A DNA stretch of 64,000 nucleotides from JACCTU01 sp963788055 (GCA_963788055.1 CAWBFA010000001.1:558001-622000); one strand, 5' to 3'; shown: positions 1 to 8,990, counted from the stretch's first letter. Notes: generated from the sequence alone by a model not told the origin. Made by a program: numbers and translations.

Positions 1-1495
1 ACTTTTGTGGCTTGCCGAAGCCGGTCAGGTGGTTGAACAGGTCGGCGACGTCGGCGGCGATGTCCTCGTCGGCCGTGAAGAGCCCGAAGTCCTCGTAGGT
101 GCGCGCGTTGTAGGCGTGGTAGTTGCCCGTGCCGACATGGACGTAGCGGCGGAGCCTGTCGCCTTCGCGCCGCACGACCAGAGTCGCCTTGAGGTGGATC
201 TTCAGGCTCGGGTATCCGTAGACGACATGCACGCCGGCGCGCTCGAGCTTGCGCGACCACTCGATGTTCCGACGCTCGTCGAAGCGCGCCTTCAGCTCGA
301 CGAGGCAGACGCTCTGCTTGCCGTCCTCCGCTGCCTCGATCAGCGCCGGCACCAGCGGCGACTCATCGCTCGTCCGGTAGACGGTCGTCTTGAGCCCGAT
401 CACGTCGGGGTCCTTCGCGGCCGCGCGGACGAACGCCTCGAAGGTCGTCGCGAACGACTCGTAGGGATGGTGGACGAGCTGGTCGCTGCGACGGATCTCG
501 GCGAAGAGGTCGCCGTTCGCCGTCCCGGCCGCGAAGCGGGGCGGTGTTGCTCCGAGCCAGGCCGGGTCGCGGAGGTCCGGTCGCTCGACGCGCAGGAGCT
601 GTGCAAGCTCCGAGAGGTCGAGCAGGCCGCCGACCTGGTACACATGAGTGTCGTCCACGTCGAGACCCAGCTTGAGCCGCTCGACCATCCCGTCCGACAT
701 CTGCGACGAGACCTCGAGGCGCACGACGTCGCCGAACCGGCGCCGCCGCAGCTCGAGCTCGACGGCCTCGAGCAGGTCGTCTGCCTCGTCCGAGACCTCG
801 AAGTCGGCGTCTCTCGTGACGCGGAACACCGCACGCTCGGCAAGATCCATCTGCGGGAACAGCGTGGAGAGAAAGTGGGCGATCACGTGCTCGAGCGGAA
901 TCAACAGCCCCCGCCGCCCGACCTTCACGAAGCGCGGAATCCCTTCCGGAACCTTGACGCGCGCGAAGCGCTCGTCGCCGGTGTCGGAGTCGCGCACGAA
1001 GACGCCCAGCGAGAGCGAGAGAGGCGAGATGTATGGGAAGGGCTGGCCGGGGCCGACGCCGAGGGGGGTCAGCACCGGGTAGATCTCCCGCTCGAAACGG
1101 GCCGTCAGCTCGGCGCGCTCCTTGTCGGTGCACTCCTCGACCCCACCCACCACGATCCCGGCCGCGGCGAGCCCGGGCCTCAGCTCGCGAGCCCAGAGAC
1201 GAGCCTGTCGCGTGACGAGCTCGGACACTCGTTCACGGATCTCGGTCAGCGCCTGCTGAGGCGACCGTCCGTCGGGGGAGTGAACCGGGACCCCCGCGGA
1301 CGTCAGCCCTTCGAGACCCGCGACGCGCACCATGAAGAACTCGTCGAGGTTCGCCGAGAAGAACGAGCAGAGCTTGACTCGCTCCAGCAGCGGCACGGAG
1401 TTGTCGGCCGCGAGGTCGAGCACGCGCGCGTTGAAGTCCAGCCACGAGAGCTCGCGGTTGATGTAGCGCGTCCCTGCGTCGTGGCCGCGCGCCAC
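1..1495 (-). CDS. ppk: Polyphosphate kinase 1, 3' end cut by window edge
   Basis: This enzyme reversibly transfers the gamma-phosphate of ATP onto inorganic polyphosphate. The 498 visible codons begin near INRELSWLDFNARVL, typical of the N-terminal domain. They continue through LKIHLKATLV, which carries the phosphorylated-histidine position of the family, and YVHVGTGNYH. About 190 C-terminal residues lie beyond base 1, so the second catalytic histidine is not visible. I chose GTG at 1495 because it overlaps the TAG of the upstream response-regulator gene by one base (TAGTG), which suggests translational coupling. The reading frame is intact over 1.5 kb, unlike the pho genes that follow. The neighbourhood points to phosphate-starvation control. 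Confidence 0.95.
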   Translation of the reverse strand, partial: MARGHDAGTRYINRELSWLDFNARVLDLAADNSVPLLERVKLCSFFSANLDEFFMVRVAGLEGLTSAGVPVHSPDGRSPQQALTEIRERVSELVTRQARLWARELRPGLAAAGIVVGGVEECTDKERAELTARFEREIYPVLTPLGVGPGQPFPYISPLSLSLGVFVRDSDTGDERFARVKVPEGIPRFVKVGRRGLLIPLEHVIAHFLSTLFPQMDLAERAVFRVTRDADFEVSDEADDLLEAVELELRRRRFGDVVRLEVSSQMSDGMVERLKLGLDVDDTHVYQVGGLLDLSELAQLLRVERPDLRDPAWLGATPPRFAAGTANGDLFAEIRRSDQLVHHPYESFATTFEAFVRAAAKDPDVIGLKTTVYRTSDESPLVPALIEAAEDGKQSVCLVELKARFDERRNIEWSRKLERAGVHVVYGYPSLKIHLKATLVVRREGDRLRRYVHVGTGNYHAYNARTYEDFGLFTADEDIAADVADLFNHLTGFGKPQK

Positions 1496-2189
1496 TACTT
1501 CGGCAGCGCTTGGAGCTTGTACCCGACTCCGTGTCTCGTGTGGAGGAACGTGTGTGAGGGGGCGTGGCGGTCGATCTTGTTGCGCAGCTTACGGACGAAG
1601 ACGTCCACCGTGCGGTCGCGAGGGCGTTGCCGTCGCCCCCAGATCCGCTGCATCAGCTCCTCCCGCGTGACGACGCGGCCATGCTCTTGCGCAAGTGCGT
1701 AGAGGAGCCGGAACTCCGTCGGCGTCAGGTTGGCGCTCTCACCGTCGACGTAGGCCTGCACCTCGCGAGGGTCGATCAGCAGTTCCTCCAGCTCGATCGC
1801 TTCGCCGCGCGTCTCTTCCAGCGCGCGCACGCCGCGGCGCGCGGCCGCCCGAACGCGCGCGACGAGCTCCTGCATCGAGAACGGCTTGACAAGGTAGTCG
1901 TCCGCGCCGAGCTCGAGGGCCTTCACGCGGTCTTGCTCGGCGCCGCGCGCGCTGACGACGAGGATCGGGGTGCCGATCCCCTCCGCGCGCGCCGTCTCGA
2001 TCAGCTCCCAGCCGTGCATGCCGGGGAGCATCAGGTCGAGCACCACGACGTCGGCCGCTCGAAGCGAAGCCGCGCGAGCCCTGTCTCGCCCCGAGCGACC
2101 AGAAGCGGCTCAAAGCCCGCGTTTGCCAGGTGGCCCGAGATCCCGCGGCCGATAACCTCGTCGTCCTCGACGATGAGCACCTTGGCCAT
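1495..2189 (-). CDS. phoB: PhoB/RegX3-type response regulator, one frameshift
   Basis: This is an OmpR/PhoB-family transcription factor of about 231 residues. The receiver begins MAKVLIVEDDEVIG. It continues, after a frame change, as VVLDLMLPGMHG, which contains the phospho-acceptor Asp, and SARGAEQ and LVKPF, which contains the conserved Lys. The winged helix includes LTPTEFRLLYALAQ and ends RHGVGYKLQALPK. The frame breaks near 2057, where CCGACG stands where CCGGACG would restore the frame, so a single G appears to be missing. The start is ATG at 2189. It lies head-to-head with the kinase gene, with a Pho box between them, and directly upstream of ppk. I infer that it is the phosphate regulator. 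Confidence 0.9.
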
Positions 2190-2236
2190 GCGGCTCCGAT
2201 GATGGTTGCCGCCCGGGTGCGGCAGGGTTCATGCGC

Positions 2237-2263
2237 GGTGAGAAAGTGGTGACGAGGTGGTGA
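2237..2263 (-). promoter_or_regulatory. Putative Pho box in the divergent regulator/kinase promoter
   Basis: On the + strand GGTGA occurs at 2237, 2248 and 2259, exactly 11 bp apart. On the minus strand this reads as three direct repeats of the form TTCACC/GTCACC/CTCACC. PhoB/PhoP-family regulators bind 11-bp direct repeats of the GTTCACC type. The site lies about 50 bp upstream of the regulator's start and touches the kinase start, which fits autoregulation. The role is inferred from the pattern and the context. Confidence 0.6.
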
Positions 2264-3245
2264 AGAGGCTCTTCCGGGGCGGACGCAGCGGACACGAGAA
2301 CCGATGTCCATGGCTCGACGCGGCCCGCGGGCGCGCCGCGATCGAGGAGAGCCGCGAGATCCTCGTCGCGCTTGACCGCGAGGGGCGCGTCGTCGCCGCC
2401 AGCCGGCGCGCGCGCGAGGCGCTCCCCGACCTCGCAGTCGGCAGGCTGCTGCCGGAGTCGTCGCTCCGTGCGGTCCAGGTGCCCTACGAAGTGAACGGCT
2501 CCCGCGAGACGCTCGTCTACCTGAGCGAGCCCGAGGAGAACGCTGCGTACGACGAGCTGCGCTCCGGCTTCACCGCCGCAGTCTCGCACGAGCTCCGCAC
2601 CCCGCTTGCACGGCTCATGTCGCTGCTCGAGACAGCGACACTGCCCGGCGAGGACCCGGCTGAGCTCGTCGAGCGCGCAAAGCTCGAGGTCGAGAGATCG
2701 GCGAGCCTGATCGACGATGTGCTCTTCCTCTCCGAGCTCGAGACCGGGCGCGAGGTCGTGGCGTCGGCGCGACGCCGATCCGGCGAGACCGCCGAGCAGG
2801 TGGTCGCGAGCACGCCGAGTCGGCCGAGCGGGCGGACGTCACGCTCGGAGGTCGACGTCGCGGACGGGCTCGAGGTACCCGCTCCGGCCGCGGATGCTTC
2901 GCGTCGTGCTCGAGAACCTCGTCACGAACGCCATCCGCTACGCGGGCCCGGGTGCACGTTGCCGGATCTCCGCGGAGCCGCGCGACGGTGACGTCGTCGT
3001 CACGGTCGCCGACGACGGGCAGGGCGTCGGCCGAGGACGACCTGCCCCGGCTCTTCGAGCGCTTCTATCGCGCCGATCGCGCCCGCTCCTCGCGAGGAAC
3101 CGGGCTCGGGCTCTCGATCGTCAAGCACGTCGTGACCTCGGCGGGCGGAACCGTCGAGGCCGCCGGCTCGCCCGGCGGCGGACTGACGGTGCGCTCACGG
3201 TTTCCGCCGGGCTTGAGGTTTCCCCAATCGGTGAACACACGGTGA
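2257..3245 (+). CDS. phoR: PhoR-type sensor histidine kinase, frameshifted
   Basis: This is the likely partner kinase of the divergent PhoB-type regulator. Frame one gives a PAS-like segment (ILVALDREGRVVAASRR) and the phospho-histidine box AVSHELRTPLARLM. The ATP-binding lobe follows in two other frames: VLENLVTNAIRYAGPG (N box), VADDGQGVG (G1), then LFERFYRADRARS and GTGLGLSIVKHVV (G2). At least two frame changes are therefore needed, near 2790-2880 and near 3030. No transmembrane segment is visible before the PAS-like region, so the protein may be soluble or its N terminus may be mis-framed. The start is uncertain: GTG at 2257 overlaps the Pho box, and an ATG lies at 2304. Confidence 0.82.
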
Positions 3246-3250
3246 GAAAC
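3230..3250 (-). promoter_or_regulatory. Putative Pho box upstream of the ATP-grasp gene
   Basis: GGTGA occurs at 3230 and again at 3241, an 11-bp spacing. This is the same period and core as at 2237-2263, and the minus strand reads CTCACC then TTCACC. It lies about 50 bp before the ATP-grasp start. Only two units are clear, so the call rests partly on matching the other two sites in this cluster. Confidence 0.5.
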
Positions 3251-3299
3251 CCCATGAACGCGGTGGCGCGGACGCGTCGCTGACCATGCTGTCATCCCG

Positions 3300-4128
3300 A
3301 TGCTCGCGCTCGTCGCCTACCGGCGCACCGGCACGAACGCACACCTCGCGCGAGCGCGGCGCCGACGCTCCTCACCTCCGGGCAGGGCCGTCAAGACGCT
3401 CGGGCCGGGCGACGTCGCGCTCGCACGGCTCGACGACCGGCGACCCTCGACGGGATCGAGCCCGGACTCTGGTCGCTGCGCCGCCTCGAGCGCCGAGGAG
3501 TCACCGTGCTCAACCCGCCGGACGCGCTCGTCGCGATGCACGACAAGCTCGAGACCGCGCTGCGCCTGCGCGCCGTCAACCTGCCGCACCCGCGGACCGC
3601 GTTCCTCCCCGCAGGCGCGAGCCCGTCGGGGATCGAGCTGCCGGTCGTGATCAAGCCGCGCTTCGGCAGCTGGGGCCGTCACGTTCACCTCTGCACGACG
3701 AAGCGGTCGCTGCGACGCTGCCTGCAGGAGCTCCGCGGCGAGCGCTTGGTTTCAGGAGCAGGGCGCAATCGCGCAGGAGCTGGTCGAGCCGTCGGGCGCG
3801 ACCTGCGTGTGCTCGTCGCGGCCGGCGAGGTCGTCGGCGCGATCGCGAGGGTCGCCGCGGACGGAGAGTGGCGCACGAACGTGGCCCTCGGGGGCACGCG
3901 CCACCCGGTGATGCCCGGACGACGCGCGCGCTCACTCGCGCTCGCAGCCGCCGCAGCCGTCGGCGCCGACCTCGTGGGGGTCGACCTCCTCCCGCACGGG
4001 CGCTCGTACGTCGTGCTGGAGCTGAACGGCGCGGTGGACTTCACCGCCGACTACGCCCTCCAGGGAGGCGACGTCTTCGCCCAGGCGCTCTCGGCGCTCG
4101 GCGCCGGTCGCTCCCCCAGGCCGCCTAG
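3300..4128 (+). CDS. RimK/LysX-like ATP-grasp enzyme, multiply frameshifted
   Basis: This is an ATP-grasp ligase of about 275 residues. The pieces, read in alternating frames, are: MLALVAYRRTGTNAHLAR, AVKTLGPGDVALARLD, then GIEPGLWSLRRLERRG and VTVLNPPDALVAMHDKL, the ATP-binding strand LPVVIKPRFGSWGRHV, WFQEQGAIAQELVEPSG, GRDLRVLVAAGEVVGAI, and the metal-binding end VLELNGAVDF. The order matches the RimK family, which joins amino acids to protein or small-molecule carboxylates; the substrate cannot be told. It needs frame changes near 3360, 3440, 3745, 3790 and 4105. The stop is taken as TAG at 4126-4128. It lies between phoR and pstS and has its own putative Pho box. Confidence 0.7.
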
Positions 4129-4130
4129 GG

Positions 4131-4163
4131 CGTTACCAAATCGTCACCAGACGTTGACCGCAC
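4131..4163 (+). promoter_or_regulatory. Putative Pho box upstream of pstS
   Basis: Three 11-bp units start at 4131, 4142 and 4153 (CGTTACCAAAT, CGTCACCAGAC, GTTGACCGCAC). ACC occupies positions 5-7 of every unit. The array ends 70 bp before the pstS start. The spacing and ACC core match the other two candidate sites in this cluster, here on the opposite strand and pointing toward pstS. Confidence 0.6.
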
Positions 4164-4232
4164 CTCGACCCATCCGTCCGGCACCGGTCCGGACAATTGA
4201 CACCAGCCCAGCAACGAAAGGATTCTCTGCGC

Positions 4233-5186
4233 ATGCGCATCCTCGGATTCACCCTGGTCCTCCTTACACTTGCCGCCGCCGGCTGCGGCGGGGACCGACG
4301 GCAGCTCCGCGGCACGGCACGCGGCCCCGGCGAGCTCTCCGGGCGGATTCTGGCCGACGGCTCGAGCACGGTCGCCCCGTACACGACGGCGGCCGCGGAG
4401 CATTCCGCGCGACAACCCCGATGTCCAGATCACCGTCGGCGTCTCCGGCACCGGCGGCGGGTTCGAGCGCTTCTGCGCGGTGAGACCGATCTCTCGAACG
4501 CCTCGCGCACGATCGAGGACGACGAGAAGGCGGCCTGCGAAGGCGAAGGGGATCGAGTTCGTCGAGTTCCAGGTCGCGAACGACGCGCTCACGGTGGTCG
4601 TGAACCCCGAGAACGACTGGGCCGACTGCCTGACCGTCGCGCAGCTCAAGAAGATCTGGGACACCGGGCTCCAAGGTGAAGAGCTGGAAGGACGTCGACC
4701 CGTCGTTTCCCGACGTGGAGATGAAGCTCTACGGGGCCGGGACGGACTCCGGGACGTTCGACTACTTCACCGAGGAGATCAACGGCGAAGAGGGTCGCAG
4801 CCGCTCGGACTACTCCGCGACCGAGGACGACAACGTGATCGTTCAAGGCGTGAGCGGTGACGAGGGCGCGCTCGGCTACTTCGGGCTCTCGTACTACGAG
4901 CAGAACAAGGACAAGCTGAAGGCGGTCGAGATCGACGGCGGCGACGGATGTGTCGCGCCCTCCGTGGACACCGCCCAGAACGGGACCTACGTGCCGCTGT
5001 CACGGCCGCTCTTCATCTACGCGAAGAAGGAGTCGTTGACGCGGCCCGAGGTGCAGGCGTTCATCCAGTACATGCTGGACAACGAGCGCGGGATCGCCGA
5101 GGCGGCGCAGTTCGTGCCGCTGACCGACGAGCAGCTCACGAAGGCGAAGGCCGAGCTGGGGCGCGGCTCCTATTGGCCGTCCGCGC
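4233..5186 (+). CDS. pstS: Phosphate ABC transporter substrate-binding lipoprotein PstS, frameshifted
   Basis: This is the extracytoplasmic phosphate-binding protein of the Pst importer. ATG at 4233 follows GAAAGGA at 4216-4222 and encodes a lipoprotein signal (MRILGFTLVLLTLAAAGCGG, Cys at the lipobox). Family motifs then appear in alternating frames: ILADGSSTVAPYTTAAAE, DNPDVQITVGVSGTGGGF (the phosphate-binding SGTGGGF loop), GETDLSNASRTIEDDE, VANDALTVVVNPENDWAD, YGAGTDSGTFDYFTEEI and DEGALGYFGLSYYEQN. Frame changes are needed near 4400, 4480, 4540 and 4675. The stop is lost in the damage, so the right end is approximate. Confidence 0.9.
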
Positions 5187-6097
5187 GGAGGCGGCGCCCT
5201 CGGCTGCGGTCCACTCGGATTCGGTACGGGGAGCTCCTGATCAAGGGGCTCCTCGCGCTTCTGCGCGCTCATCTCCGTCCTGACGACCGTCGGGATCATC
5301 GCCGCGCTCTTCATCCCGGCGTTCGAGTTCTTCCAGGAGGTCTCGATCGTCGATTTCTTGACGGGGACGGAGTGGGCGCCGCTCTTCGAGCCGGCGCTGT
5401 TCGGCGTCGTGCCGCTGCATCGTCGGGACGCTCTCGGTCACGTTCTGGGCGGTGCTTGTCGCGATTCCTTTCGGGTTGGGGTCGGCGATCTACCTCAGCG
5501 AATACGCGAGCGCTCGTACACGAAAAGTTCCTGAAGCCGATGCTCGAGCTCCTCGCCGGAATCCCGACGATCGTCTACGGGTACTTCGCGCTCACGTTCT
5601 TCACGCCACTCCTTCGCGACCTCGGAGTCGGCGTCGACATTTTCAACGTGCTTTCCGCCGGGCTCGTGATGGGCGTGATGATCCTTCCGACCGTCGCCTC
5701 GCTCTCGGAGGACGCGATGGCCGCCGTTCCGCGCGACCTTCGCGACGGAGCGTTCGCGCTCGGCTCGACCCGGCGCGAGGTCGCGACCCGCATCGTCGTG
5801 CCGGCGGCGATCTCCGGGGTCACCGCGTCATTCGTGCTTGGCATCTCCCGCGCGGTCGGAGAGACGATGATCGTGCTCGTCGCGGCCGGCCAACAGCCGA
5901 ATCTCACCTTCGACCCGCGTGCGGCCGTCGAGACGATGTCCGCGTTCATCGCGGCGACCGGTGCAGGCGACGTGCCGACCGGGTCGGTCGAGTACAAGAC
6001 GATCTTCGCGGTCGGCGCAACACTGTTCGTGATGACGCTGATCCTGAACGTGATCTCGATCAGGCTCGTGGAGCGCTTTCGGGAGGAGTACGAATGA
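5173..6097 (+). CDS. pstC: Phosphate ABC transporter permease PstC, frameshifted
   Basis: This is an inner-membrane permease of the Pst importer. Hydrophobic segments can be followed across frames: ISVLTTVGIIAALFIPAF, VTFWAVLVAIPFGLGSAIYL, LKPMLELLAGIPTIVYGYF, then the permease coupling loop in AVPRDLRDGAFALGSTRREV, and GISRAVGETMIVLVAAG. The C-terminal 190 codons (about 5520-6097) are in one clean frame. Frame changes are needed near 5215, 5265, 5415 and 5520. The start is uncertain; TTG at 5173 opens the frame of the first residues. The TGA at 6095-6097 overlaps the pstA ATG. Confidence 0.88.
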
Positions 6098-6950
6098 GCG
6101 CTGAAGCGTCGCAGGCGCGACGTCAAGGGCGAGGCGTTCCGCGCTGATGCTGCTCTTCTCGCTGATCGTGGCCTTCGCCACGCTGGTGACGCTGCTCGTC
6201 GACGTCTTCCGGAAAGGCTGGCCGTACGTCGACAAGACGCTTTTCACGACCCCGCCTTCGATCGACCCGGCGATCGCCGGCGCGAGGCCAGCCATTCTGG
6301 CAACGATCTACCTCGGTCATCATGGTGATCATCTTCACCGTCCCGATCGGCGTCGGAACGGCGATCTATCTCGAGGAGTACGCGGATCGGAAGCGCTGGT
6401 ACAACCGGCTGCTCGAGCTGAACATCCAGAACCTCGCAGCCGTCCCTTCGATCGTCTACGGGATCCTCGGCCTCGCGTTCATCGTGCGGGGGATCGGGCT
6501 CGGCCAGGTGCTGCTCGCCGGCGCGCTGATCCTGACGCTGCTCGTCCTGCCGAACATGATCATCGCGTCGCGCGAGGCACTCCGCGCGGTCCCCGACACG
6601 ATCCGGCAGGGGGCGTATGCGCTCGGCGCGACGCAGTGGCAGGTGACGTCGCGGCAGGTGCTCCCGGCCGCGCTCCCGGGGATCGCGACGGGCTCGATCC
6701 TCTCGGTTTCGCGTGGCATCGGCGAGACGGCCCCGCTGATCATGGTCGGAGCGGTGACCTACGTCGCGTTCGACCCGACGATCCTCGGGCCGTTCACGGC
6801 GCTGCCGATCCAGGTCTACCAGTGGGTGCGGCTTCCCCAGGAGGAGTTCCGCAGCTCGCCGCGGCTGCGATTATCGTGCTGCTCGGCATCCTGCTGAGCC
6901 TCAACGCCGTGGCGATCTGGCTTCGGAACCGCTACCAGAGGAGGTGGTGA
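6094..6950 (+). CDS. pstA: Phosphate ABC transporter permease PstA, frameshifted
   Basis: This is the second membrane permease of the Pst importer. ATG at 6094 overlaps the pstC stop by four bases. After a frame change near 6120 come LMLLFSLIVAFATLVTLLVD and WPYVDKTLFTTPPS. After another near 6315 come VIIFTVPIGVGTAIYLEEYA, NIQNLAAVPSIVYGILGLAF, the coupling loop AVPDTIRQGAYALGATQWQV, and SRGIGETAPLIMVGA. A third change near 6855 leads to IVLLGILLSLNAVAIWLRNR and the TGA at 6948-6950. The order and lengths match PstA. Confidence 0.9.
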
Positions 6951-7794
6951 TGAGCGTGACGGATGCGCCCGTTAAGATCGCCGAAGGCCTGACCCGCAGC
7001 GCCGGCCCGCGCGCACAAGGCGCCACGGTGTTCGACGTGCAGAACGTCGGCGTTTCGTACGACGGCAACCTCGCCGTGCACGGAGGTCTCCCTCCCGATC
7101 TACAGAAACAGGTGACGGCGATCATCGGGCCGTCGGGCTGCGGGAAGAGCACGTTCATCCGCGTCTTCAACCAATGAACGACTTGATCCCCGGCGCGAAG
7201 GTCCACGGAACGGTGCTGTACCACGGCGAGGATCTCTACGGGAAGGACGTCGACCCCGTCGAGGTGCGGAAGCAGATCGGGATGGTCTTCCAGAAGCCGA
7301 ACCCCTTCCCGAAGTCGATCTACGACAACGTCGCCTTCGGGCCGCGCGTGCTCGGGTGGAGGAAGGGACTCGACGAGCGCGTGGAGCAGGCGTTACGGCG
7401 GGCGGCGCTCTGGGACGAGGTCAAGGACCGGCTGAAGAAGAACGCGCTCGGACTGTCGGGCGGCCAGCAGCAGCGGCTCTGCATCGCGCGCGCGCTTGCG
7501 ACCGAGCCCGAGGTGATCCTGATGGACGAGCCGGCCTCCGCGCTCGACCCGATCGCGACGACGCGGATCGAGGACCTCATGCACGAGCTCAAGCGCGACT
7601 TCACGATCCTGATCGTCACGCACAACATGCAGCAGGCAGCCCGCGTCGCGGACATGACCGCGTTCTTCTCCGTCAACATCGCGCCGGAGGGGGATCGCAC
7701 CGGTCTCCTCGTCGAGTACGACGAGACCTCGAAGATCTTCACTCAGCCGAGCGACAAACGGACCGAGGATTACGTGACAGGGAGGTTCGGATGA
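6950..7794 (+). CDS. pstB: Phosphate ABC transporter ATPase PstB, frameshifted
   Basis: This is the ATPase subunit that powers phosphate import. It contains Walker A GPSGCGKST, Q-loop MVFQKPNPFPKSIYDNVAFG, the signature LSGGQQQRLCIARALA, Walker B VILMDEP and the H-loop VTHNMQQA. ATG at 6950 overlaps the pstA TGA. The track is broken near 7170, where AACCAATGAAC lacks one base to read FNR-MNDL. An extra G near 7085 and a missing C near 7111 form a compensating pair that garbles the expected SLPIYRNQVT. From 7174 the frame is clean to TGA 7792-7794, which overlaps phoU. Confidence 0.93.
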
Positions 7795-8462
7795 GGGTCG
7801 GCTTCCAGGAGGATCTGGATCAGCTCGAGGCGTCGATCCACGAGGAGGGAACGCTTGCGCTGCGCTCGCTGCGCGGCGCCTTGAACGCGCTGGTCCAGCA
7901 GGACGAGGAGCTCGCCGACGAGGTGATCGCCTTCGACGACGAGATCGACGCGCGGTACCTCGCGGTCGAGGAGGGCATCCAGGACCTGCTCGCGCGGCAG
8001 ACCCCGGTCGCGACCGACCTCCGGCTCGTGCTCTCGATGCTCCACGTCAACCTGCACCTCGAGCGGATCGGCGACTATTGCGTCACGATCGCGAAGCTCG
8101 TGAAGCTTGCGCCTCCCGTTGCGCCGGACCGCATGTTCGTCGACGCGTTCGAGGAGATGGGTGCGCGGGCCGAGGAAATGATCCGCGTCGCGCTCGACTC
8201 GTTCTCCTCCCGCAACCTCGAGCAGGCCGAGACGCTCGTCGATCTCGACGAGCTGATCGACCGCGCGAACCGCCGCTTCGTCCAGCAGGTGCTCTCGTTC
8301 GGGCGCGACCCGAAGCTCCACGAGTGGGGCTTGCGCATGATCATCGTCTCGCGGTGTTTCGAGCGGATCGGCGACCACGCGGTCGACATCGGCGAGCGGA
8401 CGGCGTACCTGGTCTCCGGCGAGTTTCGCGAGTTCACGGACGCTTCTCATTCCGACAAGTGA
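7791..8462 (+). CDS. phoU: Phosphate signalling regulator PhoU
   Basis: PhoU links Pst transport to PhoR and dampens the phosphate response. The 223-residue protein shows two PhoU three-helix repeats. Each carries a metal-binding motif: HVNLHLERIGDYCVTIAK near residue 90 and IVSRCFERIGDHAVDIGE near residue 190. ATG at 7791 overlaps the pstB TGA by four bases. The frame is intact, so the frameshift cluster ends just upstream. A copy of the dispersed hairpin repeat begins immediately after the stop. Confidence 0.95.
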   Translation: MRVGFQEDLDQLEASIHEEGTLALRSLRGALNALVQQDEELADEVIAFDDEIDARYLAVEEGIQDLLARQTPVATDLRLVLSMLHVNLHLERIGDYCVTIAKLVKLAPPVAPDRMFVDAFEEMGARAEEMIRVALDSFSSRNLEQAETLVDLDELIDRANRRFVQQVLSFGRDPKLHEWGLRMIIVSRCFERIGDHAVDIGERTAYLVSGEFREFTDASHSDK

Positions 8463-8464
8463 GT

Positions 8465-8549
8465 TGCGCAAGTCGCGAATCCGCTTACGCGGATCCGCGG
8501 CGCGCGAAGACCCCTAAAGGCGGCCGCTTCGCGGCCGCTGTCGCAGCGA
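8465..8549 (+). repeat. Dispersed double-hairpin repeat, copy 1
   Basis: This is an approximately 85-bp element. It opens with GCGCAAGTCGCGAATCCGC, forms a first hairpin (ATCCGC/GCGGAT), passes through CCTAAAGG, and forms a second hairpin with arms GCGGCCG and CGGCCGC around CTTCG. Near-identical copies lie at 15269-15351, 38984-39067 and (inverted) 50168-50250. This copy sits between phoU and hxlR, both on the + strand. Confidence 0.85.
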
Positions 8550-8577
8550 TTTCCATCAAGCCCCTAAGCCGGCCGTG

Positions 8578-8598
8578 TCGCTATATTCCGTGTAGCGA
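8578..8598 (+). promoter_or_regulatory. hxlR -10 element within an inverted repeat
   Basis: TATATT at 8582-8587 is a good -10 hexamer 11 bases before the hxlR ATG, implying a very short leader. It is embedded in an inverted repeat TCGCTA (8578-8583) and TAGCGA (8593-8598) with a 9-bp spacer. HxlR-family proteins are winged-helix dimers, so this could be an autoregulatory operator. The role is inferred from position only. Confidence 0.45.
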
Positions 8599-8927
8599 TG
8601 CGCACGATGAACCCGATCCACGAGACGACCTCATGCGCGGTGGCGGCCTGCACCGAGATCCTCGGCGCCAAGTGGACCGCGCTCCTCGTCCACGACCTCT
8701 CCGAGGGCGCGCGCCGGTTCACCGAGCTCGAGGCGGCCTGCCCCGGCATCTCCCCGCGAACGCTGTCGGAGCGTCTACGCGCGCTCGAGGAAGGCGGGAT
8801 CCTGGAACGGACGAGCTACCCGGAGCGCCCGCCGCGCGTCGAGTACGAGCTGACCGAGAAGGGCCGAGGTCTGCTCCCGGTGATCGAGGAGATGCGCCGC
8901 TACGGCCACGCCTGGCTCGTGGACTGA
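8598..8927 (+). CDS. HxlR-family winged-helix transcriptional regulator
   Basis: This is a 109-residue DNA-binding protein of the HxlR/MarR-like fold. CAVAACTEILGAKWTALLVHDL near the N terminus carries the family Cys and the ..GAKWT.. helix. RRFTELEAACPGISPRTLSERLRALEEGGI is the recognition helix-turn-helix, and the wing YELTEKG follows. The family includes redox and electrophile sensors; the N-terminal Cys residues (about positions 13 and 18) could serve that role, but this is not shown. ATG at 8598 has no clear Shine-Dalgarno, in line with a leaderless transcript. Its targets are unknown. Confidence 0.9.
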   Translation: MRTMNPIHETTSCAVAACTEILGAKWTALLVHDLSEGARRFTELEAACPGISPRTLSERLRALEEGGILERTSYPERPPRVEYELTEKGRGLLPVIEEMRRYGHAWLVD

Positions 8928-8961
8928 TCGTCACAAACCCGGCACACGTTGCCCTTGACAC

Positions 8962-8983
8962 CTTCCGGGGTCTGACCCCGAAA
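8962..8983. terminator. Bidirectional hairpin between convergent genes
   Basis: CTTCCGGGGTC followed by TGACCCCGAAAG forms a stem of about 9 bp with a tight loop, in the 63 bases between the convergent stops of hxlR and the M20 peptidase. No long T-run follows on either strand, so termination efficiency is uncertain. Confidence 0.5.
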
Positions 8984-8990
8984 GTTCGGC

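Noticed and set aside
5..1702. A 565-codon + strand frame across the left edge
   Set aside because: It is antisense to ppk and the regulator, both with clear motifs.
8463..8597. Riboswitch between phoU and hxlR
   Set aside because: The structure is explained by the dispersed repeat plus a short leader promoter; no known aptamer core is recognised.
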